This document shows, piece after piece, positions 53,894 through 62,926 of a DNA stretch of 64,000 bases. The stretch is from Frateuria_A sp051900535. GTDB lineage: Bacteria > Pseudomonadota > Gammaproteobacteria > Xanthomonadales > Rhodanobacteraceae. Below the pieces are notes generated by a model that was given only the letters and a program-made list of their open reading frames with translations, had not been told where the DNA came from and did not search any database. The translations under genes and the position numbers were made by a program. How positions within the stretch are numbered: position 1 is the first letter of the stretch; the number at the start of each line of letters is the position of its first letter. The stretch covers positions 682,001 to 746,000 of the forward strand of contig NZ_JBHZGI010000001.1 in NCBI RefSeq assembly GCF_051900535.1. The letters are read 5' to 3'.

Positions 53894-54043
53894 TCAGCGC
53901 ATCGGCGCGCTCGCGGCCGGGCTGAGCCCCGGATCCGCGGGCGCGGGCTGGAACTGCTGGCGCCAGCGCAGCGCACCCAGCACCAGCAGCACGAGCGTTG
54001 CTACCAACAGAAGAATCAATCCGAGTCGACGTTTGCCCTTCAT
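53894..54043 (-). CDS. Small membrane protein, 49 residues
   Basis: An unrecognised short gene. It reads MKGKRRLGLILLLVATLVLL at the start: basic N-terminus, one strong helix of about 17 residues (7-23), then an Arg-Trp stretch and a short Pro/Ala-rich tail ending PMR. A GGGGGAA sequence 7-13 nt ahead of the ATG at 54043 is a good ribosome-binding site. It is convergent with the PepSY gene (stop to stop distance 2 bp) and precedes the RNA cyclic phosphodiesterase gene on the same strand. It fits a single-pass inner-membrane miniprotein; no function can be given. The chance of it being spurious is moderate. Confidence 0.55.
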   Translation of the reverse strand: MKGKRRLGLILLLVATLVLLVLGALRWRQQFQPAPADPGLSPAASAPMR

Positions 54044-54108
54044 GGCATTCCCCCAGAGTTCGACTGCTCCACGCTATCCGTGCCGTTGTCGTGGCCGCGT
54101 GCGCATGC

Positions 54109-54690
54109 CTACGCGCCGGCGGCCAGCGGCCAGCGGCCCAGCACGCGATATTCGGTGCGCCCCAGCAGGCTGTGGATGAGCACGAACTCCTGCACTGTCC
54201 ATTCGAACGGCTCGATCGGCTGCGGGGCGATGGTGAGGGCGTCGTAGAGCAGCGTGACATGCGGCACGAACGCCGGCTCGCGCCGCGCCAGGCCTGCCGC
54301 CGCCAGGCGCGTCCCAAGATTTGCGTACAACCCCGCCAGACCCGTCGCGCGGTCGGCGCCAAGCAGGACGAACGGGTGCTTGCCGGCGCGTCCGCGGAAA
54401 CTGGCGACGCGATCGAAATGCGCCTCGAACGACGACAACTCCACGCTGGCCGCGGCCGCGCAGGCCTCATCCACCCGCTGCTGCGGCAGCCCGGCAAAGT
54501 CACCCAGGTGATGCAGCGTCACATGCAGGTGCCCGGTGGGTCGCGGTCGGCCACGCAACCGGAGCTGCTGGCGCAGCTCGCCCGCCAGCGAGGCGACCCG
54601 TTCGGCCACCGCTGGAGGCGGCATGACGGCAAAGAACAGCCGGTCGGTGGGATGCGGCGCGGCAAAGCCGCCCAGGGAGCTCTGATGCAT
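54109..54690 (-). CDS. thpR: RNA 2',3'-cyclic phosphodiesterase ThpR/LigT
   Basis: A 193-residue member of the 2H phosphoesterase family, which hydrolyses 2',3'-cyclic phosphate at RNA ends and can ligate tRNA halves in vitro. The two catalytic H-x-T-x motifs are visible: HLHVTLHHLGDF near residue 55 and FVPHVTLLYD near 145; the N-terminal DRLFFAVMPPPAVAERV is the family start. Cytosolic. The frame extends 27 codons upstream, but the ATG at 54690 is the likeliest start. It is divergent from the cupin gene. Confidence 0.92.
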   Translation of the reverse strand: MHQSSLGGFAAPHPTDRLFFAVMPPPAVAERVASLAGELRQQLRLRGRPRPTGHLHVTLHHLGDFAGLPQQRVDEACAAAASVELSSFEAHFDRVASFRGRAGKHPFVLLGADRATGLAGLYANLGTRLAAAGLARREPAFVPHVTLLYDALTIAPQPIEPFEWTVQEFVLIHSLLGRTEYRVLGRWPLAAGA

Positions 54691-54763
54691 GGCGTCGTCG
54701 GGAGGAAAAACACCATTGTAGGAGCCGGTGCACAATGGAGCGCCCTCCCATGGCGAGCATCCC

Positions 54764-55213
54764 ATGCCCAAGATCGATGTTCCGAAAGTTCCCGAACGCC
54801 GCGGCTCGGGCTATCCGGCGCCCTATGCGGCGGCCGCTGGGGATCGCGTCAAGCAGGCGCTGGGCGATGCCGGCGGCCTCTCCGACTTCGGCGTCAACCT
54901 CACGCAGCTGCCGTCCGGCGGCTGGTCCAGCCAACGCCATTGGCACGAGCGCGAGGACGAGTTCGTCTACGTGCTGTCGGGCGAACTGGTGCTGGTCACC
55001 GACGCGGGCGAGCAGCCGTTGCGTGCGGGCGAATGCGCCGCTTTTCCCAAGAACGTGGCCGATGGCCACCATCTGATCAACCGCGGCGGCGAAGTGGCCG
55101 TCTATCTCGAAGTCGGCACGCGTTCTGCCGACGATGCCTGCCACTATCCGGACATCGACCTGTACGTCGAAGGCGACCGGGGTTACGTCCACAAGGACGG
55201 CACGCCCTACTGA
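54764..55213 (+). CDS. Single-domain cupin protein
   Basis: A 149-residue cytosolic cupin. Motif 1 is HWHEREDEFVYVLSGE (about residue 60) with the metal-binding His-x-His and Glu; motif 2 is AGECAAFPKNVADGHHL (about 95). The protein may bind a metal or a sugar/organic ligand, as cupins generally do. Function cannot be assigned. The ATG at 54764 gives MPKIDVPKVPERRGSGYP, a common start in this family; a GTG 12 codons upstream is less likely. Expected length and shape for the group; no neighbours in the same direction. Confidence 0.84.
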   Translation: MPKIDVPKVPERRGSGYPAPYAAAAGDRVKQALGDAGGLSDFGVNLTQLPSGGWSSQRHWHEREDEFVYVLSGELVLVTDAGEQPLRAGECAAFPKNVADGHHLINRGGEVAVYLEVGTRSADDACHYPDIDLYVEGDRGYVHKDGTPY

Positions 55214-55403
55214 CCCGGCGGCGCGCCTTGCGATCCTTCGAAGCAAAGCGGCGCATCGCGCTTCCTTGCCCTGGCTCCGCCATGGGCCACCGCAACGGGG
55301 GCGGGAGCCGGGTGCCACCCGGCAAAGGACGCGCGATGCGCCAGCGGACGCGAGCTTGCCCAGCCGCGCGTGAAGACGCCGGCGAGGAAGCGCGCAGCGT
55401 GCG

Positions 55404-55991
55404 TCACTTGTCGCGCAGCGCTTCGACCTGGATGCGCAACGCGACCCGCATGTCGAAGCCGTAGTCCTTGCCCGCATCCAACCCGAACGCGCTGCGGTCG
55501 AAACTGCCCAGCGCGTCGGCGCCGCAGTAGTCGCGCTTGAACAGCGGGTGCGGGATGCACTTGAAGTGGTCGATGCGCAGCTCCATCGGCCGAGTCACCC
55601 CCTGCAGCGTCAGGCTGCCTTCGACCCGGGTCGGCGCGCCGTCGACGAAGCCCGTCAGCCGGCCCCGGTACACCGCGCGAGGGTGGTGCGCGGTGTCGAG
55701 GAAATCCTTGCCGCGGGCCCAGGTGTTGAGCGCATCCTGGCCGAAATCGATGCTGTCCAGCGCGATGCTCACCTCGACGCTGCCGCTGCCGGCCGCCTTG
55801 TCCAGCTCCACCCATCCCTCGCTATGGTTGAACTTGCCGCGCCAGGTGGAGATGCCCATGTGGTCGGCCTCGAAGCTCGGGTAGGTGTGGTCCTTGTCGA
55901 ACGTGTAGCGCACCGGCGCGGCGCTGGCGGCGCCGGCCAGCAGCAGCGCGGCGGGCAGCAGTCGGCGAGCAAGGCGGGATGGAATGCGCAT
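55404..55991 (-). CDS. YceI family periplasmic lipid-binding protein
   Basis: A 195-residue exported protein of the YceI family, which forms a lipocalin-like barrel holding an isoprenoid such as polyprenyl or ubiquinone-type lipid. Signal peptide about 1-23 (AGAASAAP). The family pattern runs from VRYTFDKDHTYPSFEADHMG and ISTWRGKFNHSEGWVELDK through VEGSLTLQGVTRPMELR to the end. The protein is probably periplasmic. The frame extends far upstream, but only the ATG at 55991 starts a signal peptide. It is divergent from the HWE histidine kinase gene at 56192. Confidence 0.92.
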   Translation of the reverse strand: MRIPSRLARRLLPAALLLAGAASAAPVRYTFDKDHTYPSFEADHMGISTWRGKFNHSEGWVELDKAAGSGSVEVSIALDSIDFGQDALNTWARGKDFLDTAHHPRAVYRGRLTGFVDGAPTRVEGSLTLQGVTRPMELRIDHFKCIPHPLFKRDYCGADALGSFDRSAFGLDAGKDYGFDMRVALRIQVEALRDK

Positions 55992-56191
55992 GGGATCTCC
56001 TTCGATGGATGGCGCCCTCGGCGCCGGCATGGAAACCGACGCGCGACCCGGCCTGGAATCGACAAACGGAACCGCCCCCGGGGCGGCTGGACGGCCGCGA
56101 AAATCGCCGCAGGAAGTACCTACCGCGTCAGCTTTTTGCCGGGAAAGCTTGCTGCCATGATGCCTGCGCGGTCGACACCTTGGAGCTTTCC

Positions 56192-59071
56192 ATGGTCCAG
56201 AGCACGCGGCACTCATCCACATGGCCGGTGGGCCAAGGCGAGATGGCCGAGTGCATTCGCCGGCACGACTGGGCCGCCACCGCACTGGGGCCGATCGCCG
56301 GCTGGCCGCCGCACCTGCGCACCGCGGTCGACATCTGCCTGGCCTCGCCGCTGCCGATTGCGATCCTTTGGGGCGAACAGCGCCTGCAGATCTACAACGA
56401 TGCCTACTGCGCCATCGCGCGGCACCGGCATCCTTCGATACTGGGCCGGCCGGTGCTGGAGAACTGGACCGAGGCGCGCGAACTGATCGGCCCCATGCTG
56501 GACCGGGTGTTCACCCACGGCGAACCGAGCGAGGCGGAGAACTGGCCGGTCCTGCTGAACAACGAGTCCGGCACCGCGACCGAACGGTTTTTCACCTACA
56601 CCTTCTCGGCCATCCGCGACCGCTACGGCCGGGTGACCGGCGCCTTTCACACCGCCGTGGAAAACACCTCGCGGCTGAGCGCCGAACACCGCCTACACGA
56701 CGTGATGGGCGAAGCCGGCCTGAGCGCAGGCTTTCGTGCGCTGTTCCAGGCAGCGCCGGCGCCATTGCTGATGCTCGCCCCGCCTGACTTCCGCGTGGTC
56801 GCCGCCAACGATGCCATGCTGCGCGCCAGCGGCCAGTCGAGCGAGAACCTGCTGGGCCGTCCCGGCTTCGACCTGCTCGCTTCCTGGCCCAATCGCGCCG
56901 AGGTCGAGGAACAGTTGCGCCTTTCGCTGGGACGTGTACTCCTGCACCGCGTTCCGGACACCCTGCCGATGGTGGTCCAGCGAAGGCGCTCGGGCCAGCG
57001 CAGCCCGCGCTTCTGGACCATCATGAACACCCCGGTGATGGACCCGCATGGCCAGGTCGCGCTGGTGCTCCACCGCTGCGAGGACGTGACCGAGCTGGTG
57101 CGCCTGCGCAGTGCCAGCGAAGCACAAGCGCATCTGGACCGCGACCAGCAGGTATTGATCGCGCGCCTGCGCGATTCGGGCGTGGCCGGCTACGAGGGAA
57201 TCGCGCCGGGGCCATCGCGCCTGTTCACCGCGATGCTCGACTCGATCCCCGACTACATCTACGCATTCGATCGCGAACACCGCTTCGCTTACGCCAATCG
57301 CGCCATGCACCAGTTGTTCGGGGCCGCCGACAACCCCGTCGGCAAGACGTTCCAGGAACTTGGTTACCCGCCCGCGCTCGCGGAACGGCTGGACGGCCAC
57401 CTGCGGCATATCTTCGAGACCGGCGAAACGGTCGAGGACGAGGTCTTCTTCACCGGCCCGACCGGACCGCGGGCCTACTTCCAGTTCGTGTGGGGGCCGG
57501 TACGCGCCGACAGCGGCCGCATCGAGCAGGTAGTGGGCGTCTCGCGCGATACCAGCGAGCGCCGTCGCATGGAGGAGCGCCTGCGCCTGGGCGAGGCGCG
57601 GCAGTCGTTCCTGCTGCAGTTGGGCGATCGCATCCGCGGGCTCACCGACGCCGCGCAGATCACCAGCACCGTCGGCGAAATGGTCGGTCGCCACCTGGAC
57701 GTGGGCCGTTGCGGCTACGGCGAAGTGACCGATTGCGGGCAGTTCTTCATGGTCGAGCGCGACTGGACCGACGGCCGGATGCCGAGCCTGGCCGGACGCG
57801 TGCGACTGATGGATTTCGGGGCCGCGGTGGTGGAGCAGTACCGCGCGGGCCAGACCGTCGTGCTCGACGACACGCTGGAAGACGCCCGCACGCGTGGTGC
57901 CGAACAAAGCTATGCCGAGACGGGCCGCGTGCGTGCCGGCGTGGGCGTGCCGCTGTTCAAGGGCGGCCGATTCGTGGCTGCCTTCTACGTGCACCAGAGC
58001 CGCCCGCGGCACTGGCGCGACGAAGAGGTGGCCTTGCTGGGCGAAGTGGCCGAACGCATCTGGGCGGCGGTGGCGCGGGCCCGCGCCGAGCGCGCGCTGC
58101 GCGAAAGCGAGCGGCGCTATCGCACCCTGTTCGACGCGCTCGACGAGGGATTCTGCCTGCTCGAAAGGGTCGACACCGCGCCGGACCAGCCGTCGGACTA
58201 CCGCTACCTGGTCACCAACCCGGCGTTCGTGACGCACACCGGCATCGGCGGGGTGGTCGGCAGGACCATGCGCGAGGTGTTCCCGGACGCTTCGGCGTTC
58301 TGGTACGACACCTTCGACAGCGTCATCGGCAGCGGCGATTCCTTCCGCTTCGAGCACGGCATGGTCAGCCGCGGGCGGGTGTTCGACGTCTACGCCTGTC
58401 GCCTGGACGACGGCACGCACCGGCGCGTCGCGGTGCTCTTCCACGACATTACCGAACGCAAACGCCACGAGCAGCACCAGCGACTGTTGCTGCACGAGCT
58501 CAACCACCGGGTCAAAAACACGCTGGTGACGGTGCAGTCCATGGCGATGCAGAGCTACCGTCCCGGCGTCGATCCGGAACTGGCGCGGCTCCAGTTCGAG
58601 GGGCGCCTGATGGCGCTGTCGCGCGCGCACGACATCCTCACCCGCGAGAGCTGGGGTCGCGCGCCGCTGGCGGAGATCGTGCGCGAGGCGATCGCGCCCT
58701 ACCGCGACCAGCACCACGAGCGCCTGAAGGCGACCGGGCCGCCGGTCTGGCTTCCACCACGCCACGCGCTGGCCTTTGCCATGGTGCTGCACGAACTTGG
58801 CACCAACGCGGTCAAGTACGGGGCGCTTTCCAACCAGGAAGGCCGGATCGACATCGATTGGCAGGCCAACGGCACGTTGCGTCTGACGTGGACCGAATCC
58901 GGCGGGCCGCCGGTCGAACCGCCGACGGGACGCGGCTTTGGTTCGCGGCTGATCGAACGCGGCCTGCGTCACGAGATCGGCGGGCGCGTGGCGCTGGGTT
59001 TCGCGCCCGAGGGCGTGGTCTGCACCATCGAGGTGCCGCTGGATGGCCTGGAACCGCTGGACCGCTTCTGA
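56192..59071 (+). CDS. Multi-PAS/GAF HWE-type sensor histidine kinase
   Basis: A 959-residue cytosolic sensor kinase with no membrane span. In order: PAS-like (about 40-170), PAS (about 185-300), PAS (about 345-460), GAF (about 475-620), PAS (about 640-755), and an HWE/HisKA_2 kinase (about 765-955). The phosphorylated histidine is in LLLHELNHRVKNTL near residue 770; the ATPase region shows MVLHELGTNAVKYGALS and GFGSRLIERGLRHE. HWE kinases often signal to single-domain receivers or anti-anti-sigma systems, none of which is encoded nearby. GGAG 8 nt before the ATG at 56192 supports the start. It leads a signalling block with the GGDEF-EAL protein 76 bp downstream. Confidence 0.88.
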   Translation: MVQSTRHSSTWPVGQGEMAECIRRHDWAATALGPIAGWPPHLRTAVDICLASPLPIAILWGEQRLQIYNDAYCAIARHRHPSILGRPVLENWTEARELIGPMLDRVFTHGEPSEAENWPVLLNNESGTATERFFTYTFSAIRDRYGRVTGAFHTAVENTSRLSAEHRLHDVMGEAGLSAGFRALFQAAPAPLLMLAPPDFRVVAANDAMLRASGQSSENLLGRPGFDLLASWPNRAEVEEQLRLSLGRVLLHRVPDTLPMVVQRRRSGQRSPRFWTIMNTPVMDPHGQVALVLHRCEDVTELVRLRSASEAQAHLDRDQQVLIARLRDSGVAGYEGIAPGPSRLFTAMLDSIPDYIYAFDREHRFAYANRAMHQLFGAADNPVGKTFQELGYPPALAERLDGHLRHIFETGETVEDEVFFTGPTGPRAYFQFVWGPVRADSGRIEQVVGVSRDTSERRRMEERLRLGEARQSFLLQLGDRIRGLTDAAQITSTVGEMVGRHLDVGRCGYGEVTDCGQFFMVERDWTDGRMPSLAGRVRLMDFGAAVVEQYRAGQTVVLDDTLEDARTRGAEQSYAETGRVRAGVGVPLFKGGRFVAAFYVHQSRPRHWRDEEVALLGEVAERIWAAVARARAERALRESERRYRTLFDALDEGFCLLERVDTAPDQPSDYRYLVTNPAFVTHTGIGGVVGRTMREVFPDASAFWYDTFDSVIGSGDSFRFEHGMVSRGRVFDVYACRLDDGTHRRVAVLFHDITERKRHEQHQRLLLHELNHRVKNTLVTVQSMAMQSYRPGVDPELARLQFEGRLMALSRAHDILTRESWGRAPLAEIVREAIAPYRDQHHERLKATGPPVWLPPRHALAFAMVLHELGTNAVKYGALSNQEGRIDIDWQANGTLRLTWTESGGPPVEPPTGRGFGSRLIERGLRHEIGGRVALGFAPEGVVCTIEVPLDGLEPLDRF

Positions 59072-59147
59072 CCGCCCGGCCGCGCCCGCTGTGCGCGTGG
59101 ACACAGTTCGGTTATCGTGCGCGGGCAGCCCTTAGGCGCAGGGGAGC

Positions 59148-61361
59148 ATGGTGGTTGACGCAAGCCCGATCACGTTCGGCTACTACACAGCCGCGCTGGT
59201 AGCGACCGCCGGCATCGCGCTCGCCTCGGGCACGCAGTTCGCCGTCGTCGGGCTTTGGCGCCGGCGCGAGGCAATGTATCTCTCCTACGCGTCGCTGTGC
59301 CTGTGCGTCGCCACCCTCGCCTTCGCCAACGCCCTGCTGCATACGGCGACCAGCCTGGCCATGGCCACCGGCGCGCTTCGCACCATGATCGGCGCGGCGG
59401 CGACTTCCTTCCTGCCTTTCGTGATCTTCATCCGCGCCTACACCGGCGGCCCGCCGCAACCACGGCTGCAACTGGCGGTAAGCGTCGTGGTCGGCTTTTT
59501 CGTCTGGCTCAACCTCGCACTGCCCGGCACCGTGTTCTTCACCCGGCTGGTGCCGGGAACAGGCATCGCCCTGCCCTGGGGCGAGCGCCTGTACGACGTG
59601 GCCGGCACCGCCTCGCCGTGGGGTTTGCTGTTCCACGCGCTGACTTATGTCGCCTTCCTCTGGGCGCTTGGGCGCGCGGTGAAGCAGATGCGCGGAGGCG
59701 AGAGCCTGCGCGGCGCGCTACTGGCCATCTGCCTGTTGGCCCAATTCGCCGCGCTGCTCTGGGGCGACGTGGTGGTGGACGCGCTCGACCATCACTATCC
59801 CTACCTGGATGCCTTCTCGTTCCTGCCCTTCGTGCTGCTGATGGGCCTGTCGCTTGCCGCCCAGCTGCACCAGCGCACGGTGCAGCTGGAGCAGACCACG
59901 CGCCGGCTGGAAGCGGAGGCGCACACCCGTCGCGAGGCCGAGTTCAGCCTGCGCCACGTGGCCTACCACGACAGCCTCACCGGCCTGCCCAACCGCCTGC
60001 GTGCGCTCGACCACCTTGCCGAACTGCATGCCGACACCCTGGCCCGGAGCCAGCACGGCGCCGTGCTGCTGATCGACCTGGACAACTTCAAGACCATCAA
60101 CGACGCGCTCGGTCATCCGATCGGCGACCGCATGCTGGAGGCCATCGCCGACCGCCTGCTCGCCGCCGCCCCACCGGACGCGATGCTCGCGCGGCTCGGT
60201 GGCGACGAGTTCGTGCTGGTGCTGGGGCCGCTGGCGGGCGCGCCTGCGGCGGTGCAGGCGCAGGCCGAGCAAGCGGCCGAACGGATGGTCGCGCGCCTGG
60301 CCGAGCCGGTGACGGTGGACAGTCGCGTCCTGGCGGTCGGGGCCAGCGTTGGCGTGGCCATGTTCCCCGCTGGCGAGGAGGGCGTGGCCGACCTGCTGCG
60401 CCGCGCCGACATCGCGCTCTATCGTGCCAAGGCCGCCGGGCGCAACACCGTGCGCCTGTTCCTGGAGCCAATGCAGCAGGAAGCGGATACCCGGCTCACG
60501 CTGGAACGCGGCCTGCGTACCGCGCTGGAACAGGACCGCATGCCCACGCAATTTGCCCTGCACTTCCAGCCGCAGGTCAACCGTCGCGGCGAACTGCTGG
60601 GCGCGGAGGCGTTGCTGCGCTGGCAGCATCCGCAACTGGGCGAGCTTTCGCCGTCGGTGTTCATTCCGCTGGCCGAGGAAACCGGGCTGATCCACGCGCT
60701 CGGCACCTGGGTAATTGGCCAGGCCTGCGCACACATCCGCGCCTGGGACCGTGACGGCGTGGCCTTCGGCGGCCGCCTGGCGGTGAACGTGAGCGCCTGG
60801 CAGCTCAACCATCCGCATTTCGCCGCGCAACTGGAAGCACAGGTACGCGCTGCCGGCATCGAGCCATCGCGGCTGACCCTGGAACTGACCGAGAGCGCGC
60901 TGCTGCAGGACTTCGACAGCGCGCTGGAAACCCTCAACCAGCTGTCCGAAACCGGCTTCCGGCTTGCGCTGGACGACTTCGGTACCGGCTACTCCTCACT
61001 GAGTTACCTGCAGCGCCTTCCGCTGGATGTGCTCAAGGTCGACCGGGCGTTCGTCAGCGGCCTGAGCCCGAACGCGGCCAATCCGCTGGCCAGCTTCATC
61101 ATCGACGTGGCACATCGCCTGGGCATCGCCGCCGTGGCCGAGGGCGTGGAAACCGTGCCGCAGCGCCTTGCGCTGGAACGGATCGGCTGCGACGGCCTGC
61201 AGGGGTTCCTGATATGCCGGCCGGTGGACGAGCCCGGCTTTCGCCGCTGGCTCGCCGAGCACCAGCAGGCGCGCGCGCTGCCGCAGGCGCAACGCAACGT
61301 ACCCGATGCGCCGGAAACCCGCGACCTGGCTTCGCGCGACAGGAACCTGTCGGGGGACTGA
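59148..61361 (+). CDS. Membrane GGDEF-EAL protein (bifunctional c-di-GMP enzyme)
   Basis: A 737-residue membrane protein with a six- or seven-helix sensor (about 10-240), a short coiled stretch, a GGDEF domain (about 275-435) and an EAL domain (about 450-710). The GGDEF motif is intact (ARLGGDEFVLVL, near 351), but the inhibitory RxxD site five residues ahead is not present (PPD instead). The EAL motif is intact in GAEALLRWQHP near 485, along with DDFGTGYSSLSYL and the KVDRAFV catalytic lysine region. It could make or break c-di-GMP depending on signal. GGGGAG precedes the ATG at 59148. It may be co-transcribed with the HWE kinase. Confidence 0.92.
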   Translation: MVVDASPITFGYYTAALVATAGIALASGTQFAVVGLWRRREAMYLSYASLCLCVATLAFANALLHTATSLAMATGALRTMIGAAATSFLPFVIFIRAYTGGPPQPRLQLAVSVVVGFFVWLNLALPGTVFFTRLVPGTGIALPWGERLYDVAGTASPWGLLFHALTYVAFLWALGRAVKQMRGGESLRGALLAICLLAQFAALLWGDVVVDALDHHYPYLDAFSFLPFVLLMGLSLAAQLHQRTVQLEQTTRRLEAEAHTRREAEFSLRHVAYHDSLTGLPNRLRALDHLAELHADTLARSQHGAVLLIDLDNFKTINDALGHPIGDRMLEAIADRLLAAAPPDAMLARLGGDEFVLVLGPLAGAPAAVQAQAEQAAERMVARLAEPVTVDSRVLAVGASVGVAMFPAGEEGVADLLRRADIALYRAKAAGRNTVRLFLEPMQQEADTRLTLERGLRTALEQDRMPTQFALHFQPQVNRRGELLGAEALLRWQHPQLGELSPSVFIPLAEETGLIHALGTWVIGQACAHIRAWDRDGVAFGGRLAVNVSAWQLNHPHFAAQLEAQVRAAGIEPSRLTLELTESALLQDFDSALETLNQLSETGFRLALDDFGTGYSSLSYLQRLPLDVLKVDRAFVSGLSPNAANPLASFIIDVAHRLGIAAVAEGVETVPQRLALERIGCDGLQGFLICRPVDEPGFRRWLAEHQQARALPQAQRNVPDAPETRDLASRDRNLSGD

Positions 61362-61502
61362 TCGGTTCCGGGGCGCAGGCTAGGCCATTGCGCCCGTGCG
61401 CTCCCGCTGGAAGAAGGCCTCATAGCGGGGCACCGCTTCCTTCAGCGGGACGTCCTCAGGTTCTCCCCTTCCCTCGAGAGTGAAAACCGGGAGGGGCCTG
61501 CC
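61362..61502. other. Intergenic region with possible coding remnant on the minus strand
   Basis: A minus-strand frame ending in TAG at 61380-61382 reads PLKEAVPRYEAFFQRERTGA and so on upstream, protein-like in character but with no start codon before a stop near 61500. It overlaps a family B-type hairpin. It could be a decayed gene end, or chance. Confidence 0.3.
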
Positions 61503-62771
61503 TTATGCCATTTCCGGATCCCTATCCTCCTGGCCCCCTCGCTCGGCCAGCTTGCTGGCATACATCGCGCGATCGGCGGCGGCGTACAGCCGGGTCTCGT
61601 CCTGGCCGTCGTCCGGGAACAGCGCCAGGCCGATGCTCGCGCCGATGGACAGCTGCAGGTCCTGGAAGTCGGTGCTTGCATCGAAGGCGCGCGCCAGGCG
61701 TTCGGCGCGCACCTGCGCAGCGGCGCGATCGGCCACGTCGGGCAAAATCGCCGCGAACTCGTCGCCGCCCAGCCGCGCCAGCGTGTCGCCCGCACGGATG
61801 CCCTGCTGCAGGCGTTGCGCTACGAAGTGCAGCAGCGCGTCGCCCGCGGCGTGGCCGAGGGTGTCGTTGATGCGCTTGAAATCGTTGAGGTCGATGACCA
61901 GCATCGCGACGCGCCCCCCGCTCTCGCGCGCACGCCGCAGCGCCTGCTCCAGCCGGTTCGCGAACACGCGCCGGTTCGGCAGGCCGGTCAATGCATCGTG
62001 CTGGGAAGCATGCTCGGCATGGCCGATCTGCTCCTCCAGCAGGGTGAAGATCATGCCGGTGGCGACCAGGAACTTGGGCAAATTCCAGGCCTCGTCCTCG
62101 ATGCCCCAGCCGGCCAGCCACGGAGCGAGCGCGGCGGCCACCGGGAACACCGCCGCCCACGCGACGAAGCTCACCGTGGTGAACGCCACGCCGACCGAGG
62201 GACCCGCCGCGCCGCGGTAGAAGCAGAACGCCACCGCCAGGTAGTGCCAGAACAGCATCCAGTTGAGCGCCTGGTCGATCGCGCCCTGCCAGGCGAACAT
62301 GCCTTGCAGCGCATAGATCCCGACCACCACCGGCACGCACCAGGACGGCTTGCGCCGATCGCGACGGAACAGCCAGGCGGTCGAGGCCATGCCTAGCCCG
62401 GTGCACAGGAGATACGGGAAGCGAACGTCCGCCCCATAGGCGGCCAGCACGAAGAACGCCACGTCCGGCGCCGCCGCCAACAGCGTGATGCCCAGGTCCC
62501 GCCACCAGGCCAGGCGCGCGTCGGAGCCGGCCCAGACGAAGGCGACGCTGGCCAGCAGCAGCATCGACAGCGAGACGGCCAGCGCAGCGTCCGCCGCGGG
62601 TCCGGGCGCGAGATTGCGTTCGACGAACTGCGCAACGATGTGCACCAGGATCATCGCCCATCCGACCAGCCAGAAGCGCGGCCGCATCTGCCGGGTTCGC
62701 CTGAGCAGCCCGGCAAACACCAGCACCAGGCCGCCAATGGCAAGGAAGTCGGGGACGACGGACAGGTTCAA
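61503..62771 (-). CDS. Membrane-bound diguanylate cyclase (GGDEF)
   Basis: A 422-residue protein: about seven or eight membrane helices (about 5-235) followed by a GGDEF domain (about 250-415). The GGDEF motif is intact (ARLGGDEFAAIL, near residue 334) and an RxxD inhibitory site (RAGD) lies five residues before it, so product inhibition by c-di-GMP is expected. It should synthesise c-di-GMP at the inner membrane. HDALTGLPNRRVF is the usual domain start. Its start faces the secreted TPR gene, and the gene is convergent with the GGDEF-EAL gene. The membrane part is of the 7TM or MASE type; no ligand is known. Confidence 0.92.
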   Translation of the reverse strand: MNLSVVPDFLAIGGLVLVFAGLLRRTRQMRPRFWLVGWAMILVHIVAQFVERNLAPGPAADAALAVSLSMLLLASVAFVWAGSDARLAWWRDLGITLLAAAPDVAFFVLAAYGADVRFPYLLCTGLGMASTAWLFRRDRRKPSWCVPVVVGIYALQGMFAWQGAIDQALNWMLFWHYLAVAFCFYRGAAGPSVGVAFTTVSFVAWAAVFPVAAALAPWLAGWGIEDEAWNLPKFLVATGMIFTLLEEQIGHAEHASQHDALTGLPNRRVFANRLEQALRRARESGGRVAMLVIDLNDFKRINDTLGHAAGDALLHFVAQRLQQGIRAGDTLARLGGDEFAAILPDVADRAAAQVRAERLARAFDASTDFQDLQLSIGASIGLALFPDDGQDETRLYAAADRAMYASKLAERGGQEDRDPEMA

Positions 62772-62926
62772 GCATGTTTCTCCGCGCCGTGGGCGGGCGC
62801 GTTCGGCAACAAGACTCCTGATCGCTTATCGGCCATGCGCGCGCAAGCTTGAATCGGCCTGCGCCGTGGCGCAACTGCACGCACGCGACGGCTCAAGCGC
62901 CCGTCGGAACCGGCCGATACAGGGCG

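Noticed and set aside
61380..61500. Minus-strand open frame with protein-like sequence after the GGDEF-EAL gene
   Set aside because: No start codon, about 40 codons at most, and it overlaps a repeat hairpin; listed only as a possible remnant.
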